Source of the DNA: Phymorhynchus buccinoides
Lineage: Eukaryota > Mollusca > Gastropoda > Neogastropoda > Raphitomidae
Length of the DNA stretch: 64,000 bases
Assembly: GCA_017654935.2 (NCBI GenBank)
Contig: CM065710.1
Span: 28,983,646-29,047,645, forward strand
Direction of reading: 5' to 3'
Part shown: positions 23,430 to 33,567 of the stretch, piece by piece
Position numbering within the stretch: the stretch's first letter is position 1
Layout: every line of letters starts with the position of its first letter
The notes under the pieces: model-generated
Database searches by the model: none
What the model saw: the letters and a program-made list of their open reading frames with translations, nothing else
What the model was told of the DNA's origin: nothing
Made by a program: the position numbers and the translations under genes

Positions 23430-24175
23430 ATAATATCGCTACTCTTAGCGGTCGACGTATATATGAATAGCGACAATATCGCTACTTAGCGGCGACGTAT
23501 ATATATAGGTTGGTGGCAAGTACCTATAGCGCTATAGAGGAAGTATATATACGTCGGTGGCAAGTTACTGGAGCGCTATAGAGGACGTATATATACGCTC
23601 AGTGGCAAGTACTGAATCGTTATAGTAGACTTATATATACGTCGGTGGCAAGGTACTGAAGCGCTATAGGGACGGTGTAGGTATACGAAAGCGCTATCGC
23701 GTTGGTGGCAGTACTTGCAGTGCTATAGCGGCGACGTATATATTCGTCTGTGGCAAGTACTGAAGCGCTATTGAGGACGTATATATACGTCGGTGGCCAG
23801 AACTGAAGCGCTATAGAGGAACGTATTATACTGTGCTAGTGGGCAAGTACTCTGAAGCACCATAGAGTGACCGTATATATACGGTCAGTGACTAAGTACT
23901 GAAGCACTATAGAGGACGTATATATACGTCGGTGGCATGTACTGAAGCGCTATAGAGGACATATATACATCGGTGGCAAGTACTGACTCGAAGCGCTATA
24001 GAGGACCAGTATCATATACGGTCGTGGCAAGTACTATAGAGACGTTTATACGTCGGTGGCAAGTACTGAAGCATTATAGAGGACGTATTATACGTCGGTG
24101 GCAAGTACTGAGCGCTATAGAGGAAAATGTCGGTGGCAAGTACTGAAGCGCTATAAGAGGACGTATATATACTTT
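23430..24175. repeat. About 43-bp minisatellite with palindromic core
   Basis: About 17 to 20 degenerate units of the form GCGCTATAGAGG / ACGTATATATACGT / CGGTGGCAAGTACTGAA. The core ACGTATATATACGT is a perfect 14-base palindrome. The right arm has the same array at 52902-53634, where it is bounded by TTAA with CCCCTTCGCTGCC, suggesting that the array grew inside a piggyBac-like MITE. It lies in the intron between the DFG exon and the exon at 24733. Confidence 0.85.
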
Positions 24176-24270
24176 GTGGGCAGCGAAGGGCTAAGGGATG
24201 CTGCTTATATACAGGTGCGCCTTATAGTCCAGTTCTTACTGTGCTACTTTGCTGGAACTGTTCTAATTGC

Positions 24271-24732
24271 AGGTAAATACACCTCTCTGTGTGACGTGTG
24301 GAGCTGTGGTATCCTGATGTGGGAGATTTTAAATCTCATTGTCAATCTGATTACTGTACTGCTTTGCTGGAACTGTTCTAATTGCAGGTAAATACACCTC
24401 TCTGTGTGACGTGTGGAGCTGTGGTATCCTGATGTGGGAGATTTTAAATCTCATTGTCAATCTGATTACTGTACTGCTTTGCTGGAACTGTTCTAATTGC
24501 AGGTAAATACACCTCTCTGTGTGATGTGTGGAGCTGTGGTATCCTGATGTGGGAGATTTTAAATCTCATTGTCAATCTGATTACTGTACTGCTTTGCTGG
24601 AACTGTTCTAATTGCAGGTAAATACACCTCTCTGTGTGACGTGTGGAGCTGTGGTATCCTGATGTGGGAGATTTTGAATCTCATTGTTAATCTGATTACT
24701 GTACTGCTTTGCTGGAACTGTTACAATTGCAG
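24271..24732 (+). repeat. 115-bp tandem array of a splice acceptor plus exon start
   Basis: AGGTAAATACACCTCTCTG occurs at 24271, 24386, 24501, 24616 and 24731, an exact period of 115. Each unit has about 57 bases of intron end (GCTTTGCTGGAACTGTT, then CTAATTGCAG) and about 58 bases of the kinase exon start (to GATGTGGGAGAT). The first four then turn to TTTTAAATCTCATTG instead of the real exon continuation. The fifth is the true exon at 24733. The right arm also has five copies with the same period (52360-52860). Confidence 0.9.
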
Positions 24733-24855
24733 GTAAATACACCTCTCTGTGTGACGTGTGGAGCTATGGTATCCTGATGTGGGAGATCTTCTCTGGAGGG
24801 CAGCAGCCCTACCCAGGAATGACCAATGCACAGGCCAGACAGAGGATTGAAGACG
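24733..24855 (+). CDS. FER: FES/FER kinase exon: helix F region
   Basis: The acceptor TTGCAG ends at 24732 and donor GTAAGA starts at 24856. It encodes (G)[20 protein letters not shown], then [20 protein letters not shown] and the first base of a glycine. The [11 protein letters not shown] helix F motif and PYPGMTN loop are typical of FES/FER kinases. It is the only copy in the 115-bp array that continues into a full exon. The inverted copy at 52237-52359 has the same length and reading frame. Confidence 0.9.
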
Positions 24856-24870
24856 GTAAGACGCGCTTGC

Positions 24871-25290
<420 letters not shown>

Positions 25291-25480
25291 ATCGGTGTGT
25301 GTCTGTATGCCTGTGTGTGTGTGACTTGTCTGCGTGTGTACGTTATGTGTGTGGGTGTACTTGTATGTGTATCCTCTAACATTTGTGTATATTTGTGTGT
25401 TGGTGTATGTGGTCAGTCCGTGCAACTCAGTTGCTATGGCTTACTGAATGAAAGATGAATAATGAGTCGGTGTCGATAAA

Positions 25481-25512
<32 letters not shown>

Positions 25513-25586
25513 TTGCTTTGTATATATATATGCGTTGTTGCTGGTTTTTGTGTCATTCTTAAACACTATTTTTGTTTATGAAATTG

Positions 25587-25721
25587 AACAAAGGGGGAGA
25601 ACTCTCTTACTAATTAACTCCCCTCCACCAAAGTTGACCACGATACCAATCATCTAGCAATGCGTGGATCAGAACTTTGGTGGAGGGGAGTTAATTAGTA
25701 AGAGAGTTCTCCCCCTTTGTT
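25587..25721. repeat. Perfect 49-bp inverted repeat hairpin
   Basis: AACAAAGGGGGAGAACTCTC... (25587-25635) is the exact reverse complement of 25673-25721, with a 37-base loop. The right arm has the same structure at 51326-51460 with one stem mismatch and a different loop. It is a foldback element or a candidate hairpin-RNA source within the kinase intron. Confidence 0.92.
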
Positions 25722-25794
25722 TGATTTCGTTATTATCCTCTCTTGGCCTCACTATTTCATTCTTCCTCTATTTTTGTTTATTTGTTGATGAATA

Positions 25795-25860
25795 TTTGAT
25801 TGTAAAGCGCTTTGGGCTCATTTGAGGTAAAGCGCTATATAAATGTACTTTTATTATTAT
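25795..25860 (+). mobile_element. Retroposon 3' tail with ATT repeats
   Basis: TTGTAAAGCGCTTTGGGCTC ... AAAGCGCTATATAAATGTAC followed by TTATTATTAT. The same tail is at 22436, 34812, 40190 and 51190. This hairpin-like 3' end is widespread in animal non-LTR elements and SINEs. Confidence 0.5.
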
Positions 25861-25872
25861 GGCAAATGTTAA

Positions 25873-26319
25873 GAAAAGCTCCCTCCTCTGCCCCTTCCAT
25901 CCATTTCGGGTTAGGGTTAGGAATAGGGATAGGGTTAGGGTCAGCTTAGTCATCAACTTTTATTTGTTGTGTATTTGACACTAAACTGACCCTAAGCCTA
26001 TTCCTAACCCTAGCCCTAGCCCTAGCCTGAAACCGTCTAATCCACAAAATAAATAAAAAACACTTAACTGACCCTAAACCTATCCCTAACCCTATCCCTA
26101 ACCTGAAACCGTCTAATCCACAAAATAAATAAAAACACTTAACTGACCCTAAACCTATACCTAACCCTATCCGTAACCTGAAACCGTCTAATCCACAAAA
26201 ATAAATAAAAACACTTAACTGACCTATCCCTAACCCTATCCCAAACCCTATTCCTAACCCTAACCCTAACTGTGAAACCGTCTGAAATGAATGGAAGGGG
26301 CAGAGGGAGGGAGCTGTTC
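25873..26319. repeat. TTAA-bounded foldback element with telomere-like repeats
   Basis: The left end (GCTCCCTCCTCTGCCCCTTCC) and the right end are inverted copies, with TTAA at 25869-25872 and 26320-26323. Inside, TTAGGG-type units run rightward (25908-25952). Then CCCTAA-type units run in about 80-base blocks separated by GAAACCGTCTAATCCAC and an AAATAAATAAAAACACTTAA spacer, repeated three times. The mirror lies at about 50716-51170. Confidence 0.7.
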
Positions 26320-26323
26320 TTAA

Positions 26324-27256
26324 CCCTCTGGGCACGACGTATAATAAAACGTGTAGGCTAAAAGACAGGTGTAAGATTGAAGACTGCAGAAACGTCAACC
26401 GGTACTTCTTGTTTTCACTTTTCATCTCTCATACAAACATTTGACTGGGAAACCTATACACTTTTAGAAAGAAGAAAGCTTGAATTTTGCAATGAAAGTA
26501 AAGAAAACAACTTGCCTTGAATATGGTGACAGCAGTAATCCAGTAAAGCACTTTCACTGTGGCTGCAGCTAACCCCACCCCCTACCCCCATCCCACGATG
26601 ATCTGTCACTGCTACTCGTGTCAGACATCACAAAACCATGCAGTCGAACCCTTTTCCTTCACTTTGCAACACGAATACAAGCCTAGTTACCTTCCTAGTC
26701 TCCATCAGAGTAGCTATCGGCAACATACTCATCACTGGTGTCATCCTCATCCTCACAATCACCACTTTCATCATCTTTTTCACACACAAAATTGCAAACC
26801 GGTCGATAAAATGGCTAGATTAAGACAACAGGAAGTCGTACGAGTGCTACGAGCTTTCTGATTCGCTTATTGGATTCAGACCTGCCTACCCATACGATTT
26901 TTCCGTATTTTGTACACGATTTTGAGCCCCAGTACTGCAGTATGGTAAATGGAAAATTAATACTGGCAAAAATTTGAACTTAAGGTCTTCTAAGATCGGT
27001 CAAAATCGAGTGTTTTTCGTCATTTCGCATGGCGGTTTAATGTTCTGTAATGTTCCGTTTTTGGGTCTCCTTGCAAAATACGGAATTTTGAGAAAAAGTA
27101 CGGAATTTTATTTCGTGGAGTACCTAAAAAAGAAATTGGGGGTAGGCAGGTCTGAAAGTTCAGCGCGAAATATGAACTGAGCCGAACTGAGCCATGATCG
27201 TGGCCCATCGTGCTCATCCGGGGGAGCCCCGATCGTGGCTCATCGTGCCCAGAGGG
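26324..27256 (-). mobile_element. piggyBac-like non-autonomous element
   Basis: TTAA on both sides and 14-base perfect terminal inverted repeats, CCCTCTGGGCACGA and TCGTGCCCAGAGGG. TTAA target duplication with CCC ends is the piggyBac signature. On the minus strand near 26710-26790 a short frame reads EKDDESGDCEDEDDTSDEY, like the acidic N-terminus common in piggyBac transposases, then stops. The element is 933 bp, too short for a transposase, so it is an internally deleted derivative. It sits just before the last kinase exon. The mirror copy is at 49774-50715. Confidence 0.7.
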
Positions 27257-27309
27257 TTAACATTTGCCATTATTATTATGATTATTATTTTATTTTTTGG
27301 GGGTCACAG

Positions 27310-27449
27310 GCTATCGTCTGCAGCAGAACCCCCAGACGCCAGACGCTGTCTACAAGCTGATGCTGAAGTGCTGGGAGTACGTCCCCGAGAAGAGGCCCCT
27401 CTTCAAGGACATCCACGACAAACTCAAGGACATTGTGCAGAGGCTCTGA
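27310..27449 (+). CDS. FER: FES/FER kinase last exon
   Basis: The acceptor GGGGGTCACAG ends at 27309. The two bases GC complete the split glycine, then YRLQQNPQTPDAVYKLMLKC, WEYVPEKRPLFKDIHDKLKD and IVQRL, with TGA at 27447. This is the C-lobe end with the conserved CW...P..RP motif. The protein ends within a few residues of the kinase domain, as in FES and FER. The F-BAR and SH2 parts expected upstream in this family are not in the window. The mirror exon is at 49581-49720. Confidence 0.9.
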
Positions 27450-27979
27450 AACCCTGTCAGATGCAACCACCACCACCCCTCCCTTTCCACCCCCTCCACC
27501 CCCCCACCCCCCTTCTCATCTCTTTCTAGTCCCATGCAGTTGTGCGTCGGGCTGTGAGCGATAACTGTACAACTCCCCCCACCCCGGTACTGCTACCCAT
27601 GCCCTCCCGCTTTTTCGTTTCCATCCCGCTCTTCGTATCGACTGAACCATTTTCCATCCCAATGTGTTTGTGCAGAGACTATGAGGATACATTTCTGATC
27701 AACGCCCCTCCCCCCACCCCTCCCACGCCCCACTCCCACCCCCACAACCTCTTCCCTCCCTTTCCCACCCCACTCTGTTGTGTGTTGTGTGTGCGTGCGT
27801 GTGTGTAGAGACTGTGAAAGATAACAGACAGCCACCGTCCCCCCAAAACCTAACCCACCCCTTTTTCCAATCCCACTCTGTTGAGGATACATGAAATACA
27901 GCGCCACCCCACCACCCCCCATCCCCTCCACTCCTTCCCCATCCCTTTCTCACCCTACTCCATTGTGTGCGCAGTACAA
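27450..27979 (+). other. Kinase 3' flank, C-rich
   Basis: Probably 3' UTR and flank. CACCCC-rich tracts; near 27660-27960 three related segments with TGTGTTTGTGCAGAGACTATGA or GTGTAGAGACTGTGAAAGA followed by CCCC-rich sequence and CCCACTCTGTTG suggest a degenerate local repeat of about 120-130 bp. No AATAAA is nearby. Confidence 0.5.
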
Positions 27980-28537
27980 CCACCAAGTCAAAGAGTGACA
28001 GATTAGAGGAAGTTACCAGCACAGAACTTCCAGAAGGTGGGGGTCTATTTGTACTGAAAGACACACACACACCCTCCTACCCCAGTTTTCCCACAGGGGG
28101 AGAGACTCATGGAGGGGTGGGTGGGGTGGGGGAGAGTCGTCCAGCTCCCCGTATGGAGGCACGAGGCATCCACCCACCGCCCCAGCATAGATTGTTCAAA
28201 TAAGATAAATCCTCCCCCCATGGGGATACCGGGGGGTCTTTTTTATAAATAGTTCCCCCACCTTCTGGAAGTTCTGTGCTTGTTAACTTCCTCTAATCTG
28301 TCACTCTCTTTGACTCTGCCTTTTCCCTTTGCTTTATGTCATCTACTATCTTTCTGCCTTACTCGGGTCCATTCTCCTGCCTTTTTTTTTTCAAGAAAAA
28401 CACTTTCAAAAAGATTTCCTCCTACAGCCAAAGTCGGACTTGCTGGGCCCGAACTATTTCTTAGTTAGGCGCATAACGGCAGCATGACGCATCTGCGCTC
28501 ATAATTGACAGGAAACTGAGCGATCGAAGAAGAAGAT
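27980..28537. mobile_element. Two SINE-like family A copies in opposite orientation
   Basis: A 5' fragment on the minus strand (about 27980-28060) and a full-length copy on the plus strand (28212-28537, from CCCCATGGGGATACCGGGG to GAGCGATCGAAGAAGAAG) face each other. The mirror is at 48447-49015. Confidence 0.65.
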
Positions 28538-29173
28538 AAATCCTCCCCCACCCCCACCCCCACCCCCGCAGCTTCCTCCCCCACCTCCCATCCCTCTTGA
28601 GTCCCCTCACCCCACCCTTAAAACCCTGTGATGATTTTTATTTTTTTATATTTTTTTCAAATGTGAAATGTTATTAAGCTCACACTCATTCTTCTCTCTT
28701 TTTCTTGTTGCTCTGTTTCAAACTCTCATTTTGCTTTTAGACCAGTAATGATGTTTGTTTGTTGTTGGAGAGGCTTTTCTTCAAGCTTTGACCACCACCA
28801 GCCACAACAAAAATGTCGTTGAGTTGCATTGCAGAGAGGTGGAAAGGTTTGGACAATTGTCATTTCCCCCCTTTTTGGGGGTGGGGGGGCGGGGCGGGGG
28901 GTATGTGTACGTTTAAATTCATCATTTCCTTCTTTGTCTTAATTCGTTTTTTGGTGGTTTTTTTATGTTTTTGAATTTTGTGAGGTGCCAGGATTGAACA
29001 TTTTAAATCTCTTTCTTTCTGTCTGTCTGTCCGTCTCTCTCCCTATTTCTAATTGTGCGTCTGTCTGTCTGTCTCTGTCTCTCGTTCACTATAAACCCCT
29101 GTCAAAAAAGGGGCCTGGGCCTTTTGATTAAAATATCTGTATCCGTCTCTCTCTCTCTCTCTCTCTCTCTCCA

Positions 29174-29211
<38 letters not shown>

Positions 29212-29680
29212 CTCTCCCACACCCCCCCCCTCCCCCCCCCCTTTCTGTGATACTGAAAGATTGCCAGTACATTTAGTGAGTGCCCTGTTTTGACTCCTCT
29301 ACTGAACTGGGTGCCTCCCCTTTTTACAGACTCCTGCCCATATACCCCCTCTCCCTCCCCCCCCCCCCCACACTTCCCCTCTCTTCTTCTCACCCCCCCC
29401 CCACCCCCCACCCCCCCCACCCCTCCATCTTAGTTTACATACGAGTAGTCTGCATACATTTTAGAACAATATTTCCGAGTCTACCTGTGGTCGGTTCAGC
29501 ACAGGATTGCAAGGGGGTCGTATCAAAGTTGCAGCGTGTGCCGCGGAGCTCTGCGATTTTTACTGCAACTTACGGTATGACACCAGTTGTATGTAGGTGC
29601 AACTAATTTGTGGTAGCGTGTGCCGAAGCCTTTTACCAGCGATATAAGAGAGAAAACACGTGAAAACCCTCATTTTCTTA
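28538..29680. other. Low-complexity flank, no gene
   Basis: C-rich tracts (28540-28620, 29200-29430), a CT tract (29140-29217), G-run near 28870-28900. No domain-like frame was recognised. Confidence 0.6.
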
Positions 29681-29689
29681 CTTGGGCGT

Positions 29690-30330
29690 GGTGGGTCTTT
29701 AAAAGTATAGCATCCTCCGAAGTCGGGAGTGTGGCTGCCCACATGGCGGGGTAATCAAAAAACGGTGTCCCTGGCTGGTGCATTTGTGCACCGATAGATT
29801 GGCTTCGGCTGTTGGGACAGGGGTCGCGCTAGTGTTTTTGAAAACGCGTTTTGCTTACGCGACGTTGGCAAAAAAATGCGTAAGGGAAGCAAAAAATCGC
29901 GTCAAAGAACAAAATGATAAATCCAAGCTAAAAACAATGAAAACAAGACCAGCAACAAAAACATGCATTTTTATTCACTAACCAGTCATTTCGGCGATCA
30001 CGCCGATACAGTGATTTTCCCGCCACACTGCACTGCGCCTACTGGAAAGCAGTACTGGAAAGCAGTGGCACTTTTCTATAGTCTGTTCCAATGTTTGGTG
30101 TAGCAGAACCACTATACGTGTAGGGACCGTAGGACTTCTAATGTCTGATTCACCATCTAGACTCAGATGCGATTTTGAGCGGACGTCATTTTGCGTACGG
30201 GTTACGCGTAAGCGCCGTAAAAATGCGTCAGCGATTTTTAAAACGTGTCAAATATGCAAGAAACATGCGTTAGCGCGACCCCTGTGGGATGGTCCCTGGA
30301 GTCTTTAAGCCAGGGTAAGACAACAACAAC
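29690..30330 (-). mobile_element. Family C element interrupted by a nested insertion
   Basis: GTGTGGCTGCCCACATGGCG, GGGTAATCAAAAAACG, GGCTTCGGCTGTTGGGA and GGTCCCTGGAGTCTTTAAGC match, in inverted order, the element at 35185-35365 and its mirror at about 39700-39850. Here the GTTGGGA|TGG position is split by the element at 29818-30284. Confidence 0.6.
29818..30284. mobile_element. Nested CAGGGG-ended foldback element
   Basis: The termini are CAGGGGTCGCGCTA and TAGCGCGACCCCTG, exact inverted repeats. TGGGA flanks both sides, consistent with a 5-base target duplication; uninterrupted relatives read GTTGGGAT at this point. Internal GTTTTGCTTACGCG and GTTACGCGTAAGCG also mirror each other. The mirror is at 46519-47024. 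Confidence 0.72.
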
Positions 30331-30922
30331 AGCAAAAAGCATGGCCTGGAAGGGCTCGCTCAGTGTTTAGAACCAGAACCTGAATATTTTCACCGAGAAG
30401 CAACATCCTGCCGTTCTCTGGGGCAAAGGGATAGGGTTAGGATCAGCCTAGGGTCGTTGTCATGAAAACTGAAAGAAGCAGACTTTGAGATTCGAGGGTC
30501 GTAAATGTGAGGGGTGTGGTGTTTAAAGTACAACTTTTGCCCAAAGTCTTTTTTATAGATTTTTCTTGTGTTTTGTTTTTATACCACCACACACCCCTTT
30601 TTTTCTCTTCCTTCTCTTCACCCATCTATTATCTCGCCCGCCAACTCTCTCCCCCCCCCCCCCACCCCCCCCCCCGAGACGGAACCCTCACCCCCTCCAA
30701 CCCCAAGTTTTTATATTTCTCTCTGCCGTCCACGACGAGTTTTTCTTTCTTTTTTCTCTGTGAGAGAAAAGGTATTCTGTGATCGGTCTGTTATATATTC
30801 TAGAGGATGCCTTACTCTGTACTTCATATCATGAAAGAGAAAGAAAGAGAACGGTTATTGTGTGTATATTCTGTTATTTTCCTGAGATCTTGACAGCTCT
30901 TCGGTTGATGCCCATTGCGATT

Positions 30923-31542
30923 AAAGGTGGACCGCTGATGGAAGAGTTTTTTTTTTCCCATTAAACAACTGAAGAGGGACGTGTAGTGGGGAGGTCGAGA
31001 TCACCAGAAAGACAGCCTTTTCAAGGATCGGAAAAGACTCGCTTTAACTCAAGAAGTTTCCTAGAAATTAAACCGTCAAAACGGCGATTCCTCCTTGGCG
31101 GAGATGCCGGAGAGAGTAGCCATTTTGGATGGGGGTGGGTGGAGGTCACTCATTGTGGTTGAAGCTTTTTTCTTTTTTTGTAGTGCAGTAGCCAAAAAAA
31201 ATTGGAGCTATTTCCTTTGTTGTGAGCAAAACTAGGGGGGTGGGGACTCCTTGTATAAAATTTCTATAAAAAAAAAAAAAAAAAAGGCTTGTATTGTGAA
31301 ATTTTCATGCAAACAATTTGGCGGCCATTAGAAAAGAGACGGCACACGCCTTCTCTTTTGGGTTTTTAAAGAATCTGATTTCCAGCACCTCCGCCAAGGA
31401 GGAATCGCCGATTTGACGGTTTGATTTCTAGGAAACCAGAGCAAAGTGAGTGTTGCGATCTCTGTAAAGGGTGTTTTCCTGGTGATCTCGACGTGTTTCT
31501 TGCAAAAAACTCATCCGTCAGGGTGCCCCTTTAAAGCAGGAT
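30923..31542. mobile_element. Foldback MITE, about 200-bp terminal inverted repeats
   Basis: The left end TTAAAGGTGGACC and right end GGGTGCCCCTTTAA are inverted copies, as are TCGAGATCACCAG / CTGGTGATCTCGA, CTAGAAAT..AAACCGTC and CGGCGATTCCTCCTTGGCGG. The central part (31130-31380) has a poly-A and an AGAGAAGG segment. The mirror is at 45030-45640 and an independent third copy at 59685-60240. Confidence 0.72.
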
Positions 31543-31606
31543 GATGCGATAATGTACAATGATACGCTTAGGGTAAATTTTTATCAGCGTTAAGCAAACC
31601 TCTTAA

Positions 31607-31856
31607 CCCCTTGACTGCCCCCAACGTATTACGTACTGACCTGATGAGTTGAAAAAAACATCAGTGTGGATGATGATGTCATCAGATGAAGAGGAATCAA
31701 CCCTGATATGCTGGCTGTTTGCCTCTAAACATAAGTCAAGCGAGTAATATATCCCCAGACCATTTTCTGAGACTTGTCCTTTTCATCGGTCATGATTTGA
31801 TGCGCGAATGGATTTTTCTTTTGATGATCTCTGGCAGTCAAGTCAGTGGTGTTAAA
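31607..31856. mobile_element. TTAA-bounded MITE with CCCCTTGACTGCC end
   Basis: TTAA at 31603-31606, then CCCCTTGACTGCCCCCAACG. An inverted GGCAGTCAAG occurs near 31836. The interior carries GATGATGTCATCAG. The mirror (44700-44960) shows both ends more clearly. piggyBac-like by its TTAA target; the right boundary is approximate. Confidence 0.5.
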
Positions 31857-32117
31857 GTTATTTTACCCCACCCCCCCACCCCCGAGTTTGTGACATTTCA
31901 TAGTGCTTCCTGCGTGAAATTATTTAACCCTTTCGCCACCGATGTCGGTATTTCCCACAGCGTGTTTTCCGTCCCACACAAAGTCGAGTTATTCAGTTAA
32001 AAGACTGAATCTAGACATTTTAGATTTTAAAAAAAAAGAAGAACCAAGTACGTCCTTTAAATATTTTGGCTGTACGTACTAAAATAAGAAATGTTGAAAA
32101 ACAGGGTTGATATGAAT

Positions 32118-32218
32118 CTCTCTCTCTCTCTCTCTCTTGTCCGTCCTGGGTCTCTCTCTGTGGAAGAAATAGGCTTGGCCTAAAATCTCAATCCTTGTGT
32201 AGTAAAGTTTTCAGTCTT

Positions 32219-32287
<69 letters not shown>

Positions 32288-32475
32288 TCTCTCGCCCTCT
32301 TGTTCACCCCAGTCCCTTGATATGTATTGTGGCCACAAGGCCGATATACATTAAACCATTTCCGAGTTCCGAGTTCTCTCTCTCTCTCTCTCTCTCTCCC
32401 CTCTCTCTCCTCTCTCTCTCCCTCTCCCACTCTCCCCCCCCCCCCCCGCCCTCTCTCTCTCTCTCTCTCTCTCTC
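32118..32475. repeat. CT microsatellite cluster
   Basis: Three CT tracts separated by unique sequence (32155-32220; 32303-32375, with ATTGTGGCCACAAGGCCGAT). The mirror region in the right arm, 42711-44400, is about five times longer. Confidence 0.92.
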
Positions 32476-32818
32476 AGGCGCTGAATGTAGAGCCAACTTC
32501 AGTCAGGATTTGGGAGGTTTCTTTTTTTTTTTTTTCCTTCCCTTTCTCTTGTGATTTCATCATTTTTTTTCTCTATTGATTGATCTTGGCAGCTTTGACC
32601 ACTTGTTAACACTACCCGCCTTCAATAATTACTGAAATGTAGATCACAATTTACTAACCTGTTGTTAGTGTTATTGCTTGCGTGTTGCCTTTTTCGGTTA
32701 AGATGCATATCAACACCCCCACCCACCCACCCCTTGAAGTCTTGGTTCATTGCGGTTTTTCCAGTCGCGCCTTTATATTCTACTACTATAGCAAATGCAT
32801 GTTTTTTTAATTGTTTAA

Positions 32819-33055
32819 CCCTTTCATCGCCACTGTCACCTCTTGGCACCACAATGATTTAACACCCATGTCACTGAAAGGCATCAAATGAGGGTCTGGT
32901 ATCCAGTGACCTTATGTTCTTAATTTTGGGAGGTAAGGATAGGCCCTATTTTAGGCATGTCACAGAGGAATCCCCAATATTGCAGACAGAATATTTTCTC
33001 TACCCGGGTAAGTTTAATGGTAAGTTTGGCTGAGGAATGGCTAGCGTTGAAAGGG
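32819..33055. mobile_element. piggyBac-like MITE, first of a pair
   Basis: TTAA at 32815-32818 and 33056-33059. The ends are CCCTTTCATCGCCACTG and GCTAGCGTTGAAAGGG. The interior includes AACACCCATGTCACTGAAAG and GGTAAGGATAGGCC. 237 bp, no coding capacity. Confidence 0.75.
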
Positions 33056-33080
33056 TTAAAGGGATGAAAATTAACTTTAA

Positions 33081-33323
33081 CTCTTTCGCCGCCAGCCATT
33101 TTTCAGCAAAAAAAAACCCCATTAAACTTGGTCTGGGTAGAGAAGAAAAAAAAATCTGCAATATTGGGAATTCCTCTGTGACATGCATAACATTAGGCCT
33201 ATCCTTACCTCCAAAAATTATGAAAATAGGGTCTTCGGATAACAGGCCCTGATTTGATGCCTTTTAGTGACATGGGTGTTAAACCCATTGTGGTGCTAAC
33301 ATGCAACACTGGCGGTGAAAGGG
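33081..33323. mobile_element. piggyBac-like MITE, second of a pair (inverted)
   Basis: TTAA at 33077-33080 and 33324-33327. It starts CTCTTTCGCCGCCAG and ends CTGGCGGTGAAAGGG. It is the same family as the copy 26 bases upstream but in opposite orientation, since GGCCTATCCTTACCTCC and TTTAGTGACATGGGTGTTAA are reversed here. The mirror pair is at 41833-42360. Confidence 0.75.
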
Positions 33324-33567
33324 TTAACTTTAAATATTGAAAAACGAACGAGGCTTATTGTGTGCTTAATCTGCAGTAAGAAAGGCAAGACTGGAAAGAA
33401 CCGAAAAAATAGAGGGGTGGGGGTGGGTGGGTGTAGATTCAACATGAGGTGCTTTTTTTAATTTTAATTTCTCTCTACATCAGCGTGATTCGTGTGAGAA
33501 AAGAGAAGAAACCCCCCCACAAAAAGTGAAGCTTGTAAGTTTTGTACAGTACAACTTGAAAAAATTT

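Noticed and set aside
25908..26275. True telomere or chromosome end
   Set aside because: Repeats are short, degenerate, in both directions and bounded by TTAA, in the middle of a gene intron.
26559..26861. Plus-strand frame with a hydrophobic stretch (IGNILITGVILILTITTF)
   Set aside because: It looks like a membrane protein, but it is the antisense of an acidic piggyBac remnant inside a TTAA-bounded element.
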